In this document: in pieces, positions 29,510 to 38,607 of the stretch
Position numbering within the stretch: position 1 is the stretch's first letter
Layout: each line of letters begins with the position of its first letter
Assembly (NCBI GenBank): GCA_900318345.1
Contig: ONKD01000011.1
Span: 62,001-126,000 of the forward strand
DNA: 64,000 nucleotides
Reading direction: 5' to 3'
From: an uncultured Prevotellaceae bacterium
GTDB lineage: Bacteria; Bacteroidota; Bacteroidia; Bacteroidales; Muribaculaceae
The notes under the pieces: generated by a model
Database searches by the model: none
Told to the model about the DNA's origin: nothing
Seen by the model: only the letters and a program-made list of their open reading frames with translations
Program-made: the position numbers and the translations under genes

Positions 29510-30154
29510 TTAGTCGTGGTCTTGCATCCTGTTGTAGATGATGGCCAAGTGGGCATAGATCGACGTGTTGGCAATGGCGACACCTGGAGGGGTCTTGATG
29601 CGGTAGGGGGTGAAATTCCACAACGCGGTCATGCCGCTGGCAATAGCCAGTTCGGCCGTCTCTTGGGCACGATCGACGGGCACGGTGAGGATGGCGATCG
29701 AGACGCCATGCTCGCGCTGCCATGCGGGCAATTCACTGATGTTGTAAACGGGGACACCGCCCAATCGCTTACCGATTACGTCACCCCTCACGTCAAAGCC
29801 GGCCACTATGTTCAGGCCATAATGCTCAAGGCCATGATCCTGCATGAGGGCTGTTCCCAAGCTACCAGTTCCGATGACAACAGCATTGTGCTGCTGGTTG
29901 AAACCCAGGAAGTCTTCCAGCTCAGAGACGAGGCTACTCACCTCATAGCCGATGCGCGTCTTGCCACGAATGTTGAGAAACGAGAGGTCCTTGGCAATTT
30001 GAGACGACTGAACATTCAACTCCTTGGAAATCTGGGTTGAAGACACATAACTAACATGCTGGCTATCAAGCATACGCAAATATGAAAGATACCAGGGCAA
30101 ACGCCTAATGGTCGGCTCGGGCAGGATTGTTCGGTTCTCGTTGTTTTTGGCCAT
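29510..30154 (-). CDS. rex: Redox-sensing transcriptional repressor Rex
   Basis: This 214-residue protein has an N-terminal winged helix (TIRRLPWYLSYLRMLDSQ, then SSTQISKELNVQSSQIAKDL) and a C-terminal Rossmann domain with GTGSLGTAL. It ends with a swapped helix (NTSIYAHLAIIYNR). Rex senses the NADH/NAD+ ratio and represses fermentation and anaerobic-respiration genes. The ATG at 30154 (or 30160) is chosen because a TAnnTTTG box lies at 30184-30191. It appears to head a transcript with the FAH-family gene and the twin C25 genes, which is an unusual set of partners. Confidence 0.95.
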   Translation of the reverse strand: MAKNNENRTILPEPTIRRLPWYLSYLRMLDSQHVSYVSSTQISKELNVQSSQIAKDLSFLNIRGKTRIGYEVSSLVSELEDFLGFNQQHNAVVIGTGSLGTALMQDHGLEHYGLNIVAGFDVRGDVIGKRLGGVPVYNISELPAWQREHGVSIAILTVPVDRAQETAELAIASGMTALWNFTPYRIKTPPGVAIANTSIYAHLAIIYNRMQDHD

Positions 30155-30183
30155 AATCATCGTGTTAGGATGCAATTAACCGA

Positions 30184-30191
30184 CAAATTTA
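30184..30191 (-). promoter_or_regulatory. -7 box of rex
   Basis: TAAATTTG on the minus strand fits TAnnTTTG, 30 bp ahead of the rex ATG. A second leftward box, TACCTTTG, lies at 30405-30398 with no gene directly after it. Apart from these and the MITE-like element, the gap 30192-30571 holds only short palindromes such as aaggccgacggcctt and no convincing gene. Confidence 0.5.
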
Positions 30192-30571
30192 CCTCAATTT
30201 TTCCAATGATGAGCACATTGAGCTCTATTTTATTGAAAATCGGAGAGTTTTTTAACAAATGTTATGCCTTAAAGCCTTATCCATCCCACCAAATTCTTGA
30301 CGCCACACTGCAAAAACATAGCAAAGCTATGAGTAAAGAAACTATTATGTCCGATAAAAAAAAACGATATAATCGATATAAGTTGTAGCCCCTTGAGCAA
30401 AGGTATAATGAGGAACTTTTTGGCGTAGGGAGCTTACCATAACGGGAGAGCAGGACGACGACCCGCACAAGGCCGACGGCCTTGTTCAGACCTTCGGCCT
30501 GCATTTTACGCCTTTTCCACGGACACCCCAATACAATCAAAAAATTTTTCACGGACACTGATAGTAAAAAA

Positions 30572-30727
30572 AGAGGGTGTGTCATAATTCATTTGCTGGA
30601 ATATTAACCGCCCTACGGCCGAGAAATTAAAACAAATTTTGTATTAAAATTAAAACAATTAAAATTTTTATATTAATTTTTTAAATAATTTGTTTAAATT
30701 TCTCGAGCGAATTATGACACACCCTCT
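30572..30727. mobile_element. MITE-like element, copy A, with perfect 19 bp terminal inverted repeats
   Basis: The ends agagggtgtgtcataattc (30572-30590) and gaattatgacacaccctct (30709-30727) are perfect inverted repeats. The 156 bp element is non-coding with an A/T-rich interior (TTTAAATAATTTGTTTAAAT-type) and small GC hairpins next to the ends. It lies 26 bp downstream of the porU stop. No transposase is present. It is the best-preserved member of a family seen also near 45729, 53506, 57756 and 60738. Confidence 0.85.
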
Positions 30728-30753
30728 ATGATTTGGTTTTTCTGCCTCCTCGG

Positions 30754-33700
30754 TTACTCGCTACCGACAGCGAGTTTCTTAGCCTTGGTCGCCTCCTTGA
30801 CACCATCGGTCGAGATGGTGGCGCGATAAACGTAGATGCCACGCGGCACACGGCGCCCTCCCCTATCGGTCAAGTCCCAAGTGATGGGTGTGGAGCTGTA
30901 CATGTCGCTACGTCCCGACTGCGTTGATTTCCAAACCAATCGGCCCATGAGGTCATACACCTCGATGGTAACACTCACGATGGCATCGGGCCTGTTGTGC
31001 TTCACATAGAAGGATGTTTCGACACTGGCCGGATTGGATGTGCTGAAGACGTCGGCAATCTCGGGCGCAAGGCCGTTCACGACATTGAACGAGATGGTCT
31101 TCTCGCTCACGTTGCTATAAACGTCCCAGACGCGCAGTCTCAGGGTGTGAGGGCCGGGTGTCAAGTCGCTCAGCTGATAGGAGATACTGCCCATGGTGCC
31201 GCTCTCGGCATACATGGGGGTATAGTAACTGGCGACGTCGTTGTAGGTGTTAATCCCGTCGAGTGTCAAGGTCATGCTGTGGCCAATGCCCGCCGTCGAG
31301 AAGTTGACACCGCTCTCGTCGACAACTGTGGCCAGCATCAAGGGCGACTCGTTGATATCGCCGCCATTAACAAAGCTGTCGTCATTTAACGTGAAGCGAA
31401 TGATATCGGGGCCAATGGTGTCGGTCACCTCTTCATCCTCATAACCGTAGATAAAGAAGTCGCTGTTATAGCCCTTGGCCTCGAGGGTATCGCGCGAGTC
31501 ATAGGCATACAGGTTGATGAGCGACGGGCTGTAGTCGTCATACTCGTTGTTGACCTCACTGGGGATGATGACACGCACGGTGAACCGTCCATTTTTAACC
31601 GTATCAACATTAATCGCCAGGCGGTTAGCCCGGTCTTCATAGGTCCACTGAACGCCATCTTCGGGATGATCTTTATCACTATAATAACCATGGGTCGTTA
31701 CCGACTGCATGGGGCCAAACAGCGTCGAGACGATGTTACCATCGAAGTTCTCAACGGGATTCCCATCCAGGCCCAAAATCTTGCCGCTGAACTCCACCGT
31801 CTCGCGCGCCTTGAACACGGGCTTGTTATCGGGATCAACGGGTTGGCCGTTGATGGTCTCCACATGTGCTGTATAGGGGGCGTAGGCCAGCCTCATGGCA
31901 GGGTCACCGAAGACAAAGAAGCGGCGGTTGTTGTCGCAACGCGCCTCGTTTAACGCGAGGCGGTAAATATCGCCGATGCGGCGTGGACGTCCACTTTCAT
32001 CCTTAGAGAAAGCATACACACCTATCTTGGTGGTTAATCGGCCATTGTCGCCAATGCCGGCCAAACGCGCAGGGCAGATGAGGGCAATAGCACCACCATT
32101 GGCATTCAGGAACATGTGCATGCCGCTGGAGAGGATCGAGCAGTCAAACCTGCTGAACTCGCAAGTGGCGGCATACAGCACGGGTAGGTGCTTATAATAG
32201 AGTTGGGTCTCCACGTCAGAACGCATCATCAAGCCCTCGGCCGTCCAGTTCTGAGTGCTCGCATGTCCCACATAATTCCACCACAGGGCGCCCTCCTTGA
32301 GGGTCGTGAACATCTTGGCTCTCGCGTCGGGATAGTTGCGGGCGCCACCCTGGCTGACGAAATCAAAGGCATCGATATAGACGCGGTTGAATACCATGTC
32401 ATCACCGCCATTGCCGCGTGCCGACCCGATAAAATGATCGGAATCCTTCATGTGGACAGCAGCGTTCTCGTCATCGGCCACAACGAGGACCTGGTTTTTC
32501 CATGATCCATAGGCGGGCGTTGTCACATACTTGATGAGTTTGTTGACCGCTGTGCGCGCTTCATTGACGCTCTTGACGGGCATTCGTCCCACCGCGATGC
32601 GCATGATGTCATTGCTTGACAGACTGGTGTTATCGTCCAGGACGCCATAGTAGGCATCGGTCGTGAAGGAGCTGGTCTCGCCCTGGCTGGATTCGGTCTG
32701 CCAGGTCAACAGGCTGGGATAGCCCAGCGCATCGGCGTTGGTGCCGATAAGTTTGTTGTCATAACTGCCACAGCCAAACAGCAAGAGGTAGCCCAATTTG
32801 TGGCCGTCATCGCTGCTGGTACTGCGGTCATAGAACATCTTGCACAGGCGGCGATAGGCCATCGCGTCGCGCGTTCCGCTTGAGAACTCATTGAACACCT
32901 TCTCGTGATCGAGCACCAGAACCCTGAAGTGATCGACCCGCTCATGCAGGGCGGCGACACGGTTAGCCTGGTCAAGATAAGCGCTTGGAGCCAGGATGAT
33001 CATGTCAGGGGTTTGCATGCTGTGGATATCCTGATTGGGAACCTCGCCCAAGCTCACGGGATGGGGGAAGTGTTCAGACTTGGACTCATCAAACGCCACA
33101 AACTCACGCCGGCCTTCGGTTTGAGGACAGAACGTGACAGTACCGTCGCCAGTCACGGCATTGAGCTGCACGGGGTGATAGGGCGCTGTGACGTCCCACA
33201 CACGGGTAGCACTGCCGCAGCCTGAGATGCGGTAGCTTAAGTTTTTACGGGCCTTATCGTAGCCAAAGGTGAGGCTGCCGTTGCTCAAGGCCAGCTGACG
33301 CTCATAATTGACCGTGATATAGTCCAGCCTGGCCAGCAACACTGTTCCAGGGCAGGAAAAACCAAGTGTGTAATTCAGGTCATGAGTACCCTCGAGCGTG
33401 AGTTCCTTATTAGAGAGGCTATTGCGGTAATGCTCATGTGTGAGGTCTTCGACAGGCGAAATCAGGTCGGAATAGGTTTGAGTGAGCGCATTGCCATTAT
33501 AGGAATGGGCGATCGTACAGCCCGCGCCGGTTAACTTGGCGCTAAAGACAGTGTAAACGTTGACCTTGCTACCGTCAACGAGTCCATCGAGGCTGAATTT
33601 AAAAGTCTGTGTCTTGTTAGAAACGAAACTCTCGCCCAGGAAGACCTTGCCCGTCTCGCCCGGATTGATGATGTCCTGCTCATGGTAAAGACGCCCGGTG

Positions 33701-34203
33701 AAGGTAGTTACCAAATCGCCAAAAGGCTCATTCCTGGCCTCTTCAATGTCAATATCGCTATACTGGTCATCATTGGTGACAAAATAGGTACCCGAGAGGG
33801 CATAAGGGTGCTGAACCTGCACATAGGGGAGCTTGTCGTTGACATACTTCCATGTCACTGGTCCTTGTCCATAGAACAGGATGCGGTCGGTCGTGCGCAC
33901 GATGGGCATCTGCGGCAGGTCGTCGGCGTAGTCGGCATTCATCACCCCACTCAACGGGGATCCGCCATAGCCGAACACATGAATCTGGGTCAAGTCGCTA
34001 CCCAGCCCCCAGGCGCGGATGTCCTCTGCCGTGATCTGGTAGATACCACTCTCGGTCACTGAAATTTTCACCCATTTGCCAGTGGCCAGTTTGCTGCTCT
34101 CGGCATAGAAGCTCTTGTCCAACGCGCTTGCGGTGAACACACAGCACACCAGCAAAGCCAAGCACATGACCTGGCGGCTGAGATATTTCATTTCTTTCAT
34201 CAT
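30754..34203 (-). CDS. porU: Type IX secretion sortase PorU (C25 family)
   Basis: This 1149-residue secreted C25 protein has the PorU active-site signature. His647 lies in YVGHAST and Cys681 in AATCEFSRFD, spaced 34 residues apart, close to the position known for P. gingivalis PorU (1158 residues, catalytic Cys690). A signal peptide (ends near FTASALD), the SSKLATGKWVKIS N-terminal block and a FlgD-like C-terminal module are visible. PorU removes the C-terminal domain of type IX cargo and links the protein to a surface lipopolysaccharide. It partners PorV, encoded at 8076-9245. Start could also be the ATG at 34191. Confidence 0.9.
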   Translation of the reverse strand: MMKEMKYLSRQVMCLALLVCCVFTASALDKSFYAESSKLATGKWVKISVTESGIYQITAEDIRAWGLGSDLTQIHVFGYGGSPLSGVMNADYADDLPQMPIVRTTDRILFYGQGPVTWKYVNDKLPYVQVQHPYALSGTYFVTNDDQYSDIDIEEARNEPFGDLVTTFTGRLYHEQDIINPGETGKVFLGESFVSNKTQTFKFSLDGLVDGSKVNVYTVFSAKLTGAGCTIAHSYNGNALTQTYSDLISPVEDLTHEHYRNSLSNKELTLEGTHDLNYTLGFSCPGTVLLARLDYITVNYERQLALSNGSLTFGYDKARKNLSYRISGCGSATRVWDVTAPYHPVQLNAVTGDGTVTFCPQTEGRREFVAFDESKSEHFPHPVSLGEVPNQDIHSMQTPDMIILAPSAYLDQANRVAALHERVDHFRVLVLDHEKVFNEFSSGTRDAMAYRRLCKMFYDRSTSSDDGHKLGYLLLFGCGSYDNKLIGTNADALGYPSLLTWQTESSQGETSSFTTDAYYGVLDDNTSLSSNDIMRIAVGRMPVKSVNEARTAVNKLIKYVTTPAYGSWKNQVLVVADDENAAVHMKDSDHFIGSARGNGGDDMVFNRVYIDAFDFVSQGGARNYPDARAKMFTTLKEGALWWNYVGHASTQNWTAEGLMMRSDVETQLYYKHLPVLYAATCEFSRFDCSILSSGMHMFLNANGGAIALICPARLAGIGDNGRLTTKIGVYAFSKDESGRPRRIGDIYRLALNEARCDNNRRFFVFGDPAMRLAYAPYTAHVETINGQPVDPDNKPVFKARETVEFSGKILGLDGNPVENFDGNIVSTLFGPMQSVTTHGYYSDKDHPEDGVQWTYEDRANRLAINVDTVKNGRFTVRVIIPSEVNNEYDDYSPSLINLYAYDSRDTLEAKGYNSDFFIYGYEDEEVTDTIGPDIIRFTLNDDSFVNGGDINESPLMLATVVDESGVNFSTAGIGHSMTLTLDGINTYNDVASYYTPMYAESGTMGSISYQLSDLTPGPHTLRLRVWDVYSNVSEKTISFNVVNGLAPEIADVFSTSNPASVETSFYVKHNRPDAIVSVTIEVYDLMGRLVWKSTQSGRSDMYSSTPITWDLTDRGGRRVPRGIYVYRATISTDGVKEATKAKKLAVGSE

Positions 34204-34294
34204 TGTCGCAAATACAGTTTAAAATGTGTCCAATGGATTACCCCACCCGAAGCACACATCTAGTTTATAACCTTATAACGACAAATGGGCTGGT

Positions 34295-34948
34295 TTATTG
34301 CCCTGGCTGGCCAGTGAGGGATGCAAGCGTGATGTAGTGCCCCTCGACGAGGCGGGTTGCCAAGCCATAACGGGCAGCGGCACAACGTGCCGTGAGAGTG
34401 ATGGTCCCTTGTTCAAAGCCATCAAGAGAAAAGGGGTCCAGCATGATGCCATTGGTCCAGTCGAGGGCACTATTACGCTCGGCCTTGATGATGGCCTCCT
34501 TGGCGGTCCAGGCGATGACATGGGCCGCGAGATCATCGGGGTGGATAAATTGTTTTTCGGTGGTATTCAGGAATTTGTCTCTCACCCTCAGCACCTGTGC
34601 ACGGTCGGCCTGCTCTGCATCCACGCCGATGATGACCTTGGGGTCAATGGCCAGCACGACAAGGCGTGGCGTGTGGGAGATGCTGATGTTCACATCGCTG
34701 CCCTCGACGACTGGCGCGCCCTGCTCGGTGTGGGTCAATGTCACGGGCTGGCCCATGACATGGCAAAGCAGCAAGCGCTCGGCCGCGCGCTCGCGCTGCC
34801 TCTTGACTGGCTCACCCAGCAGGTCATCACACGAGATGCCCGCCTCACGGCACAGCGCTAGCAACTGGGACGCATCCTCCTCGAGGCGCCAACCCACTAC
34901 CCCATTGGAAAACAGGGATGATTCGGTTAATGTCAAATCTATTTTCAC
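34295..34948 (-). CDS. 4'-phosphopantetheinyl transferase superfamily protein
   Basis: This 217-residue protein is of the Sfp/HetI-type PPTase family, which moves phosphopantetheine from CoA to a serine on carrier proteins. The Mg/CoA motifs VIIGVDAEQ (GxDxE) near residue 105 and WTAKEAIIKAE (WxxKEAxxK) near 150 are both present. Substrate carrier cannot be told; no acyl carrier or NRPS/PKS gene is in the window. It lies 85 bp after the last ABC permease gene and may be in that transcript, or independent. Confidence 0.88.
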   Translation of the reverse strand: MKIDLTLTESSLFSNGVVGWRLEEDASQLLALCREAGISCDDLLGEPVKRQRERAAERLLLCHVMGQPVTLTHTEQGAPVVEGSDVNISISHTPRLVVLAIDPKVIIGVDAEQADRAQVLRVRDKFLNTTEKQFIHPDDLAAHVIAWTAKEAIIKAERNSALDWTNGIMLDPFSLDGFEQGTITLTARCAAARYGLATRLVEGHYITLASLTGQPGQ

Positions 34949-35033
34949 AACAATTGAACGGGAAAAACAGAATTAACAGAGATATCTAGCCAGTAAACTC
35001 CTAATTTCTAACTTATAACTCCTAACTCCTAAC

Positions 35034-36290
35034 TTATCCAACCCCGTTCTTGGCGAGGTCGATGCGGGTGAGGATGCGGGGATTGTCCTCGCTGGCGGCA
35101 ATCCATGAGCGGTAACGGCGGCGGTTAACGAAGCGCTCCACCATATAGGCCAGAATGAAGAATACAGGCACTTGCAGCCACAGCATCCAGTACTCGTGGG
35201 CAACTTGAGGGAGCAAGGCGCTATCGGCCTGCATGCGCACAAAGCCGTTAGACATCCACACGCCGGGCACGCAGTCGCCCACTACACGCCACAGTCGTGA
35301 CATCAGGTAGCGGGGCCATGAGGCACCGGTGAGGAAGACAAACACTACCGACGAGAAGACAAACAACAGGAAAACGCTCTCACGCTCGTTGACAAAGGCC
35401 TGCAACGTCTGTCCCATCAGCGAGACGGCAATGATGAACGGCACAGCCAGGCAGATGACGTGGAAAAAGTCGCCATACTGCGGGAAACCGAACATCAACG
35501 GCACATAGTAGAGCACATAGATCACGGGCAGGACATAGACAATCTGGTGACACATCATCTTGCCGATAACCGTAGCCGCAGGACCGGCCTCAATCGCCAT
35601 GGGGTCACGGCCGCCGTTGCGACGTCGGCGCTCGATGCTGCCACCATGCAGCATGGCGATACCCAGAATCATGCTCTGCTGCAGCACCAGCGGCAGGATA
35701 AATAGTAGCACAGCGCTGGCGATACCCATCGCCGGATTACCCACTGCGACTTGGCGGCTCTCGATAATGCTTCCGCTCATGCCCACCACCGGCTCGACCT
35801 TATAGGCGAGCTGCTCGTTGCCCATGGCCTGGGTGACATTGGTCAGGGCGGTGAACATGGCCTTGTAGCGCATCATCACACTCATATCGCAATAGAGCGA
35901 CACGTGGGCCTGCTGTCCGCGGCCGATGCTTTGCGCGAAGTCTCGGGGCACATGCAGGATGCCATAGCATTTCTTGAGGTGCATAGCCTCCTGGGCCTCT
36001 TGCATGTTGGCGGCATAGCCCACGATAGCGACCTCCTGGGTAGCATCCATGCGACGAATGAAGTCGCGGCTGAGTTGAGTGCGGTTATCATCAACAACGA
36101 CGACCATCTCGTCACGCACAACCTCGGGATTATAGATAAATGAATATAAAACTGGATAAACGGCGTTGAGCAACAGGAAAAAGATGACCACACCCTCGTC
36201 GCGGAAAACGAGCAACAGCTCGCGCCCGCACACCCGCAGCACTTGGACGAACCAAAGGAACAGTCTGCTATGTTTCACTTTCTCGGTCAT
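35034..36290 (-). CDS. ABC-2 type transporter permease
   Basis: This 418-residue membrane protein has the ABC-2 permease layout of the YhhJ/YbhS class. One N-terminal membrane helix (VVIFFLLLNAVYPVLYSFIY) is followed by a ~150-residue extracytoplasmic domain with VVVVDDNRTQLSRDFIRRMD, then about five C-terminal helices. It starts 9 bp after the sister permease gene and forms an operon with it, an HlyD-type fusion protein and a TolC-type channel. Together they suggest a tripartite exporter across both membranes. No ATPase gene is in the operon. Confidence 0.85.
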   Translation of the reverse strand: MTEKVKHSRLFLWFVQVLRVCGRELLLVFRDEGVVIFFLLLNAVYPVLYSFIYNPEVVRDEMVVVVDDNRTQLSRDFIRRMDATQEVAIVGYAANMQEAQEAMHLKKCYGILHVPRDFAQSIGRGQQAHVSLYCDMSVMMRYKAMFTALTNVTQAMGNEQLAYKVEPVVGMSGSIIESRQVAVGNPAMGIASAVLLFILPLVLQQSMILGIAMLHGGSIERRRRNGGRDPMAIEAGPAATVIGKMMCHQIVYVLPVIYVLYYVPLMFGFPQYGDFFHVICLAVPFIIAVSLMGQTLQAFVNERESVFLLFVFSSVVFVFLTGASWPRYLMSRLWRVVGDCVPGVWMSNGFVRMQADSALLPQVAHEYWMLWLQVPVFFILAYMVERFVNRRRYRSWIAASEDNPRILTRIDLAKNGVG

Positions 36291-36299
36291 ATCATATCA

Positions 36300-37466
36300 T
36301 CAAGGCACATACACGGGATTCAGGCACTCCTTCTTCAAGTGCCACGACAGGAGCATGGGCAGGATGGTGAACCCAATGAGTGCCGCATAGTAGAAACGTG
36401 AATAATACAGGTCGATGCCATTCAACGCCTGGTCAACCATAATGAGGAAGTAGTACTTGATGGGCATGACAAAACCCAGTGCAGTTACCCACGAGTACAT
36501 CGATTCCTGGGGCAGCGAGAAGCCCGAGAACGAGAATGACACCATCCCCAGCAGGGTGCACAGCATGGTGCCGTAGCGGAAGTTGGGCACAAAGCAGTAC
36601 ATCAGCACCGCAAAACTCTGGTTAGCCACCACGAGCAGGAACATCGCGGTCAACATGTTCCAGGGGTTGCAGTTGAGCGGGAAGTCATAACAGCGGAACA
36701 TGATCCACTGGATGAACCATCCCACGGCGGTGAAAAGCACCGTCTGGGGCACCAATTTACCCACCAAGGCAAGGAACATGCTGTCGCCAGCAGTCTTGAG
36801 CCACTGGCGGCTCAAACCCGACTTCAACTCCAAGCCTAACGAGAACGCTGTCACCAGCAGGATGAACAGTGAGAAGAAACAGGGAACAAATGTCGAGTTG
36901 AGGTAGAAGTTATAATTGGTGAACGGGTTGTTGAGCGCATGGACGTGAGTCTGATAGGGCTGCAGTGTGGAGGATATGGCCTCGTTGGGCAGTCCCACGG
37001 TGCGCAGGGCCGTCTGGACGATGGCACCATTGGCGAGCAATGACATGGTCTTGAAACCCTTGTACTGCATCGATGCGGGTGCATAGTAGGCATAGTTCAC
37101 GTAGTAGCTCACCACGGGTTGCCGCCCACCCAGGGCGTGCTCTTCCACATCCTCGGGGATGAGGAAGAAACCCAGCACCTCGCCGCGTTGCACGGCATCA
37201 CGGGCCTCGGCAAAGCTAGTGTATCGATGGCAGATATTCACCTGCTGCAGTCCGTTCAGGGTGCGCGAGACTTGGCGTGACATGCTACTGTTGTCCAAAT
37301 CAACAATACCGACCGGCACACGCTGCACCGAACCGCCCTTGACAAGGTCCATGAGGAACCAGCAACACAGGATGGGCATAATGACGATGAGCAGGAAATA
37401 CATGGGTCGCCGCACGAGCTGCACACACCCGCGCTTGAAAGAACGTCCTATATATTTCATTATCAT
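36300..37466 (-). CDS. ABC-2 type transporter permease, second subunit
   Basis: This 388-residue permease has the same layout: an N-terminal helix (PMYFLLIVIMPILCCWFLMD), an extracytoplasmic domain with VGIVDLDNSSMSRQVSRTL, and a C-terminal five-helix bundle. The motif DLDNSSMSR is typical of the YhhJ/YbhR group. It lies between the HlyD-type gene (61 bp upstream) and the other permease (9 bp downstream). The pair would form a heterodimeric membrane channel. The substrate is unknown; relatives export drugs, lipids or dyes. Confidence 0.85.
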   Translation of the reverse strand: MIMKYIGRSFKRGCVQLVRRPMYFLLIVIMPILCCWFLMDLVKGGSVQRVPVGIVDLDNSSMSRQVSRTLNGLQQVNICHRYTSFAEARDAVQRGEVLGFFLIPEDVEEHALGGRQPVVSYYVNYAYYAPASMQYKGFKTMSLLANGAIVQTALRTVGLPNEAISSTLQPYQTHVHALNNPFTNYNFYLNSTFVPCFFSLFILLVTAFSLGLELKSGLSRQWLKTAGDSMFLALVGKLVPQTVLFTAVGWFIQWIMFRCYDFPLNCNPWNMLTAMFLLVVANQSFAVLMYCFVPNFRYGTMLCTLLGMVSFSFSGFSLPQESMYSWVTALGFVMPIKYYFLIMVDQALNGIDLYYSRFYYAALIGFTILPMLLSWHLKKECLNPVYVP

Positions 37467-37527
37467 CAGTTGTCTATTATTTAACCCTCTAGATTCTCTA
37501 GATAACCTTTAACCTTTAACCTCTAAC

Positions 37528-38538
37528 CTACTTATCCAGAATGACCGACATGCCAGGACGCAGGTTGGGCACCTTGCTCACGGGACGCATCTTGACCTCA
37601 AAGGTCTTGCTGTCGTATTGACCTTGAGCCTTAGCGGCTTGCCACACAGCATAACTGCCCATGTCGTGGATGTAATAGACCATCATTTTGGTCTGCTTGT
37701 TGTTCAGGGCGGGAATGTGTACATTTACTTCTTTGCCCATGGGCAGGTCGTTGAGCAACTCTTCGCGCACGCTGAAGCTCACCCACATGTCGTCAAGTTT
37801 AGCGATCGACATGATAGGCGTACCCATGCCGACGAGTTCACCTTCCTGGAGATAAATCTCGCCCACCTCACCGTCACAGGGAGCGACGAGCACTTGATCC
37901 TCGAGCAGGCTCTCAACTTCCATCACAGTACCGCGCGCGGCGTTAGCCATGCTACGGGAAGCGTTCTTGTCCTCCTGTTGGGCACCCTTCACGGCCATGT
38001 CATACTGGGCCTTGGCGGCTTTAACCTGGGCAGTGGCGGCATCATAGGCGGCCTTGGCCTCGTCACGCTTCTGCTGGGTGGCTACACCCTGCTTGAAGAG
38101 GTTCTCGACGCGCTGATAGGTTTTCTCGGCGATGGTTTGCGCCGCGATAGCCTGTTGCCACATGTTATAGGCACCCTGCTTGATTTCCTCGCGAGTGCCA
38201 CGCTCAGCCTTCTGGTTCTGGGAAGCGGCAGCCTCTTGCATCTGCTTGGCCTGGTAATACTTGGCATCGACAGTGCTGGAATAGATGCTCACCAGCTTGT
38301 CGCCCTTGTGGACCGAGTCACCCTCATGGACATAGAAGCGCACGATACGCCCTGGCAATTTGCCGCTCACGCGCACCGCGTCACAATCGGCCTGACCCTG
38401 GATGGTCGTGTCGGCAGGATGGATGAGCAGGATGCCCACGATGGCGATGCAGGCCATCACCAGCGCAAAGAGGGCCAATGCTGCCAGCAGCGCCTTGTCC
38501 TTCTTGCGGACCACTGTTCTCTGTTCGTCTTTTTCCAT
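37528..38538 (-). CDS. HlyD-family membrane fusion protein
   Basis: This 336-residue periplasmic adaptor is anchored by one N-terminal helix (ALLAALALFALVMACIAIVG). It shows the lipoyl/barrel-sandwich half motif GRIVRFYVHEGDSVHKGDKL, a long alpha-helical hairpin (about residues 95-205, rich in Ala, Gln, Lys), then the second lipoyl half and beta-barrel (VAPCDGEVGEIYLQEGELVG). It links the inner-membrane ABC-2 permeases to the TolC-type outer channel encoded just upstream. Length is normal for YbhG/EmrA-like adaptors. Confidence 0.9.
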   Translation of the reverse strand: MEKDEQRTVVRKKDKALLAALALFALVMACIAIVGILLIHPADTTIQGQADCDAVRVSGKLPGRIVRFYVHEGDSVHKGDKLVSIYSSTVDAKYYQAKQMQEAAASQNQKAERGTREEIKQGAYNMWQQAIAAQTIAEKTYQRVENLFKQGVATQQKRDEAKAAYDAATAQVKAAKAQYDMAVKGAQQEDKNASRSMANAARGTVMEVESLLEDQVLVAPCDGEVGEIYLQEGELVGMGTPIMSIAKLDDMWVSFSVREELLNDLPMGKEVNVHIPALNNKQTKMMVYYIHDMGSYAVWQAAKAQGQYDSKTFEVKMRPVSKVPNLRPGMSVILDK

Positions 38539-38607
38539 ATTATTTAGTCTTTTGTTTTACTTTCCTTATTTACTATGGATAGAGTTGTCATCTCTCTAAC
38601 CTCTAAC

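Noticed and set aside
30277..30585. A 102-codon frame on the minus strand upstream of rex
   Set aside because: It overlaps palindromes and the edge of the MITE-like element and has no family resemblance. Kept only as a note of a possible leftward -7 box at 30398.
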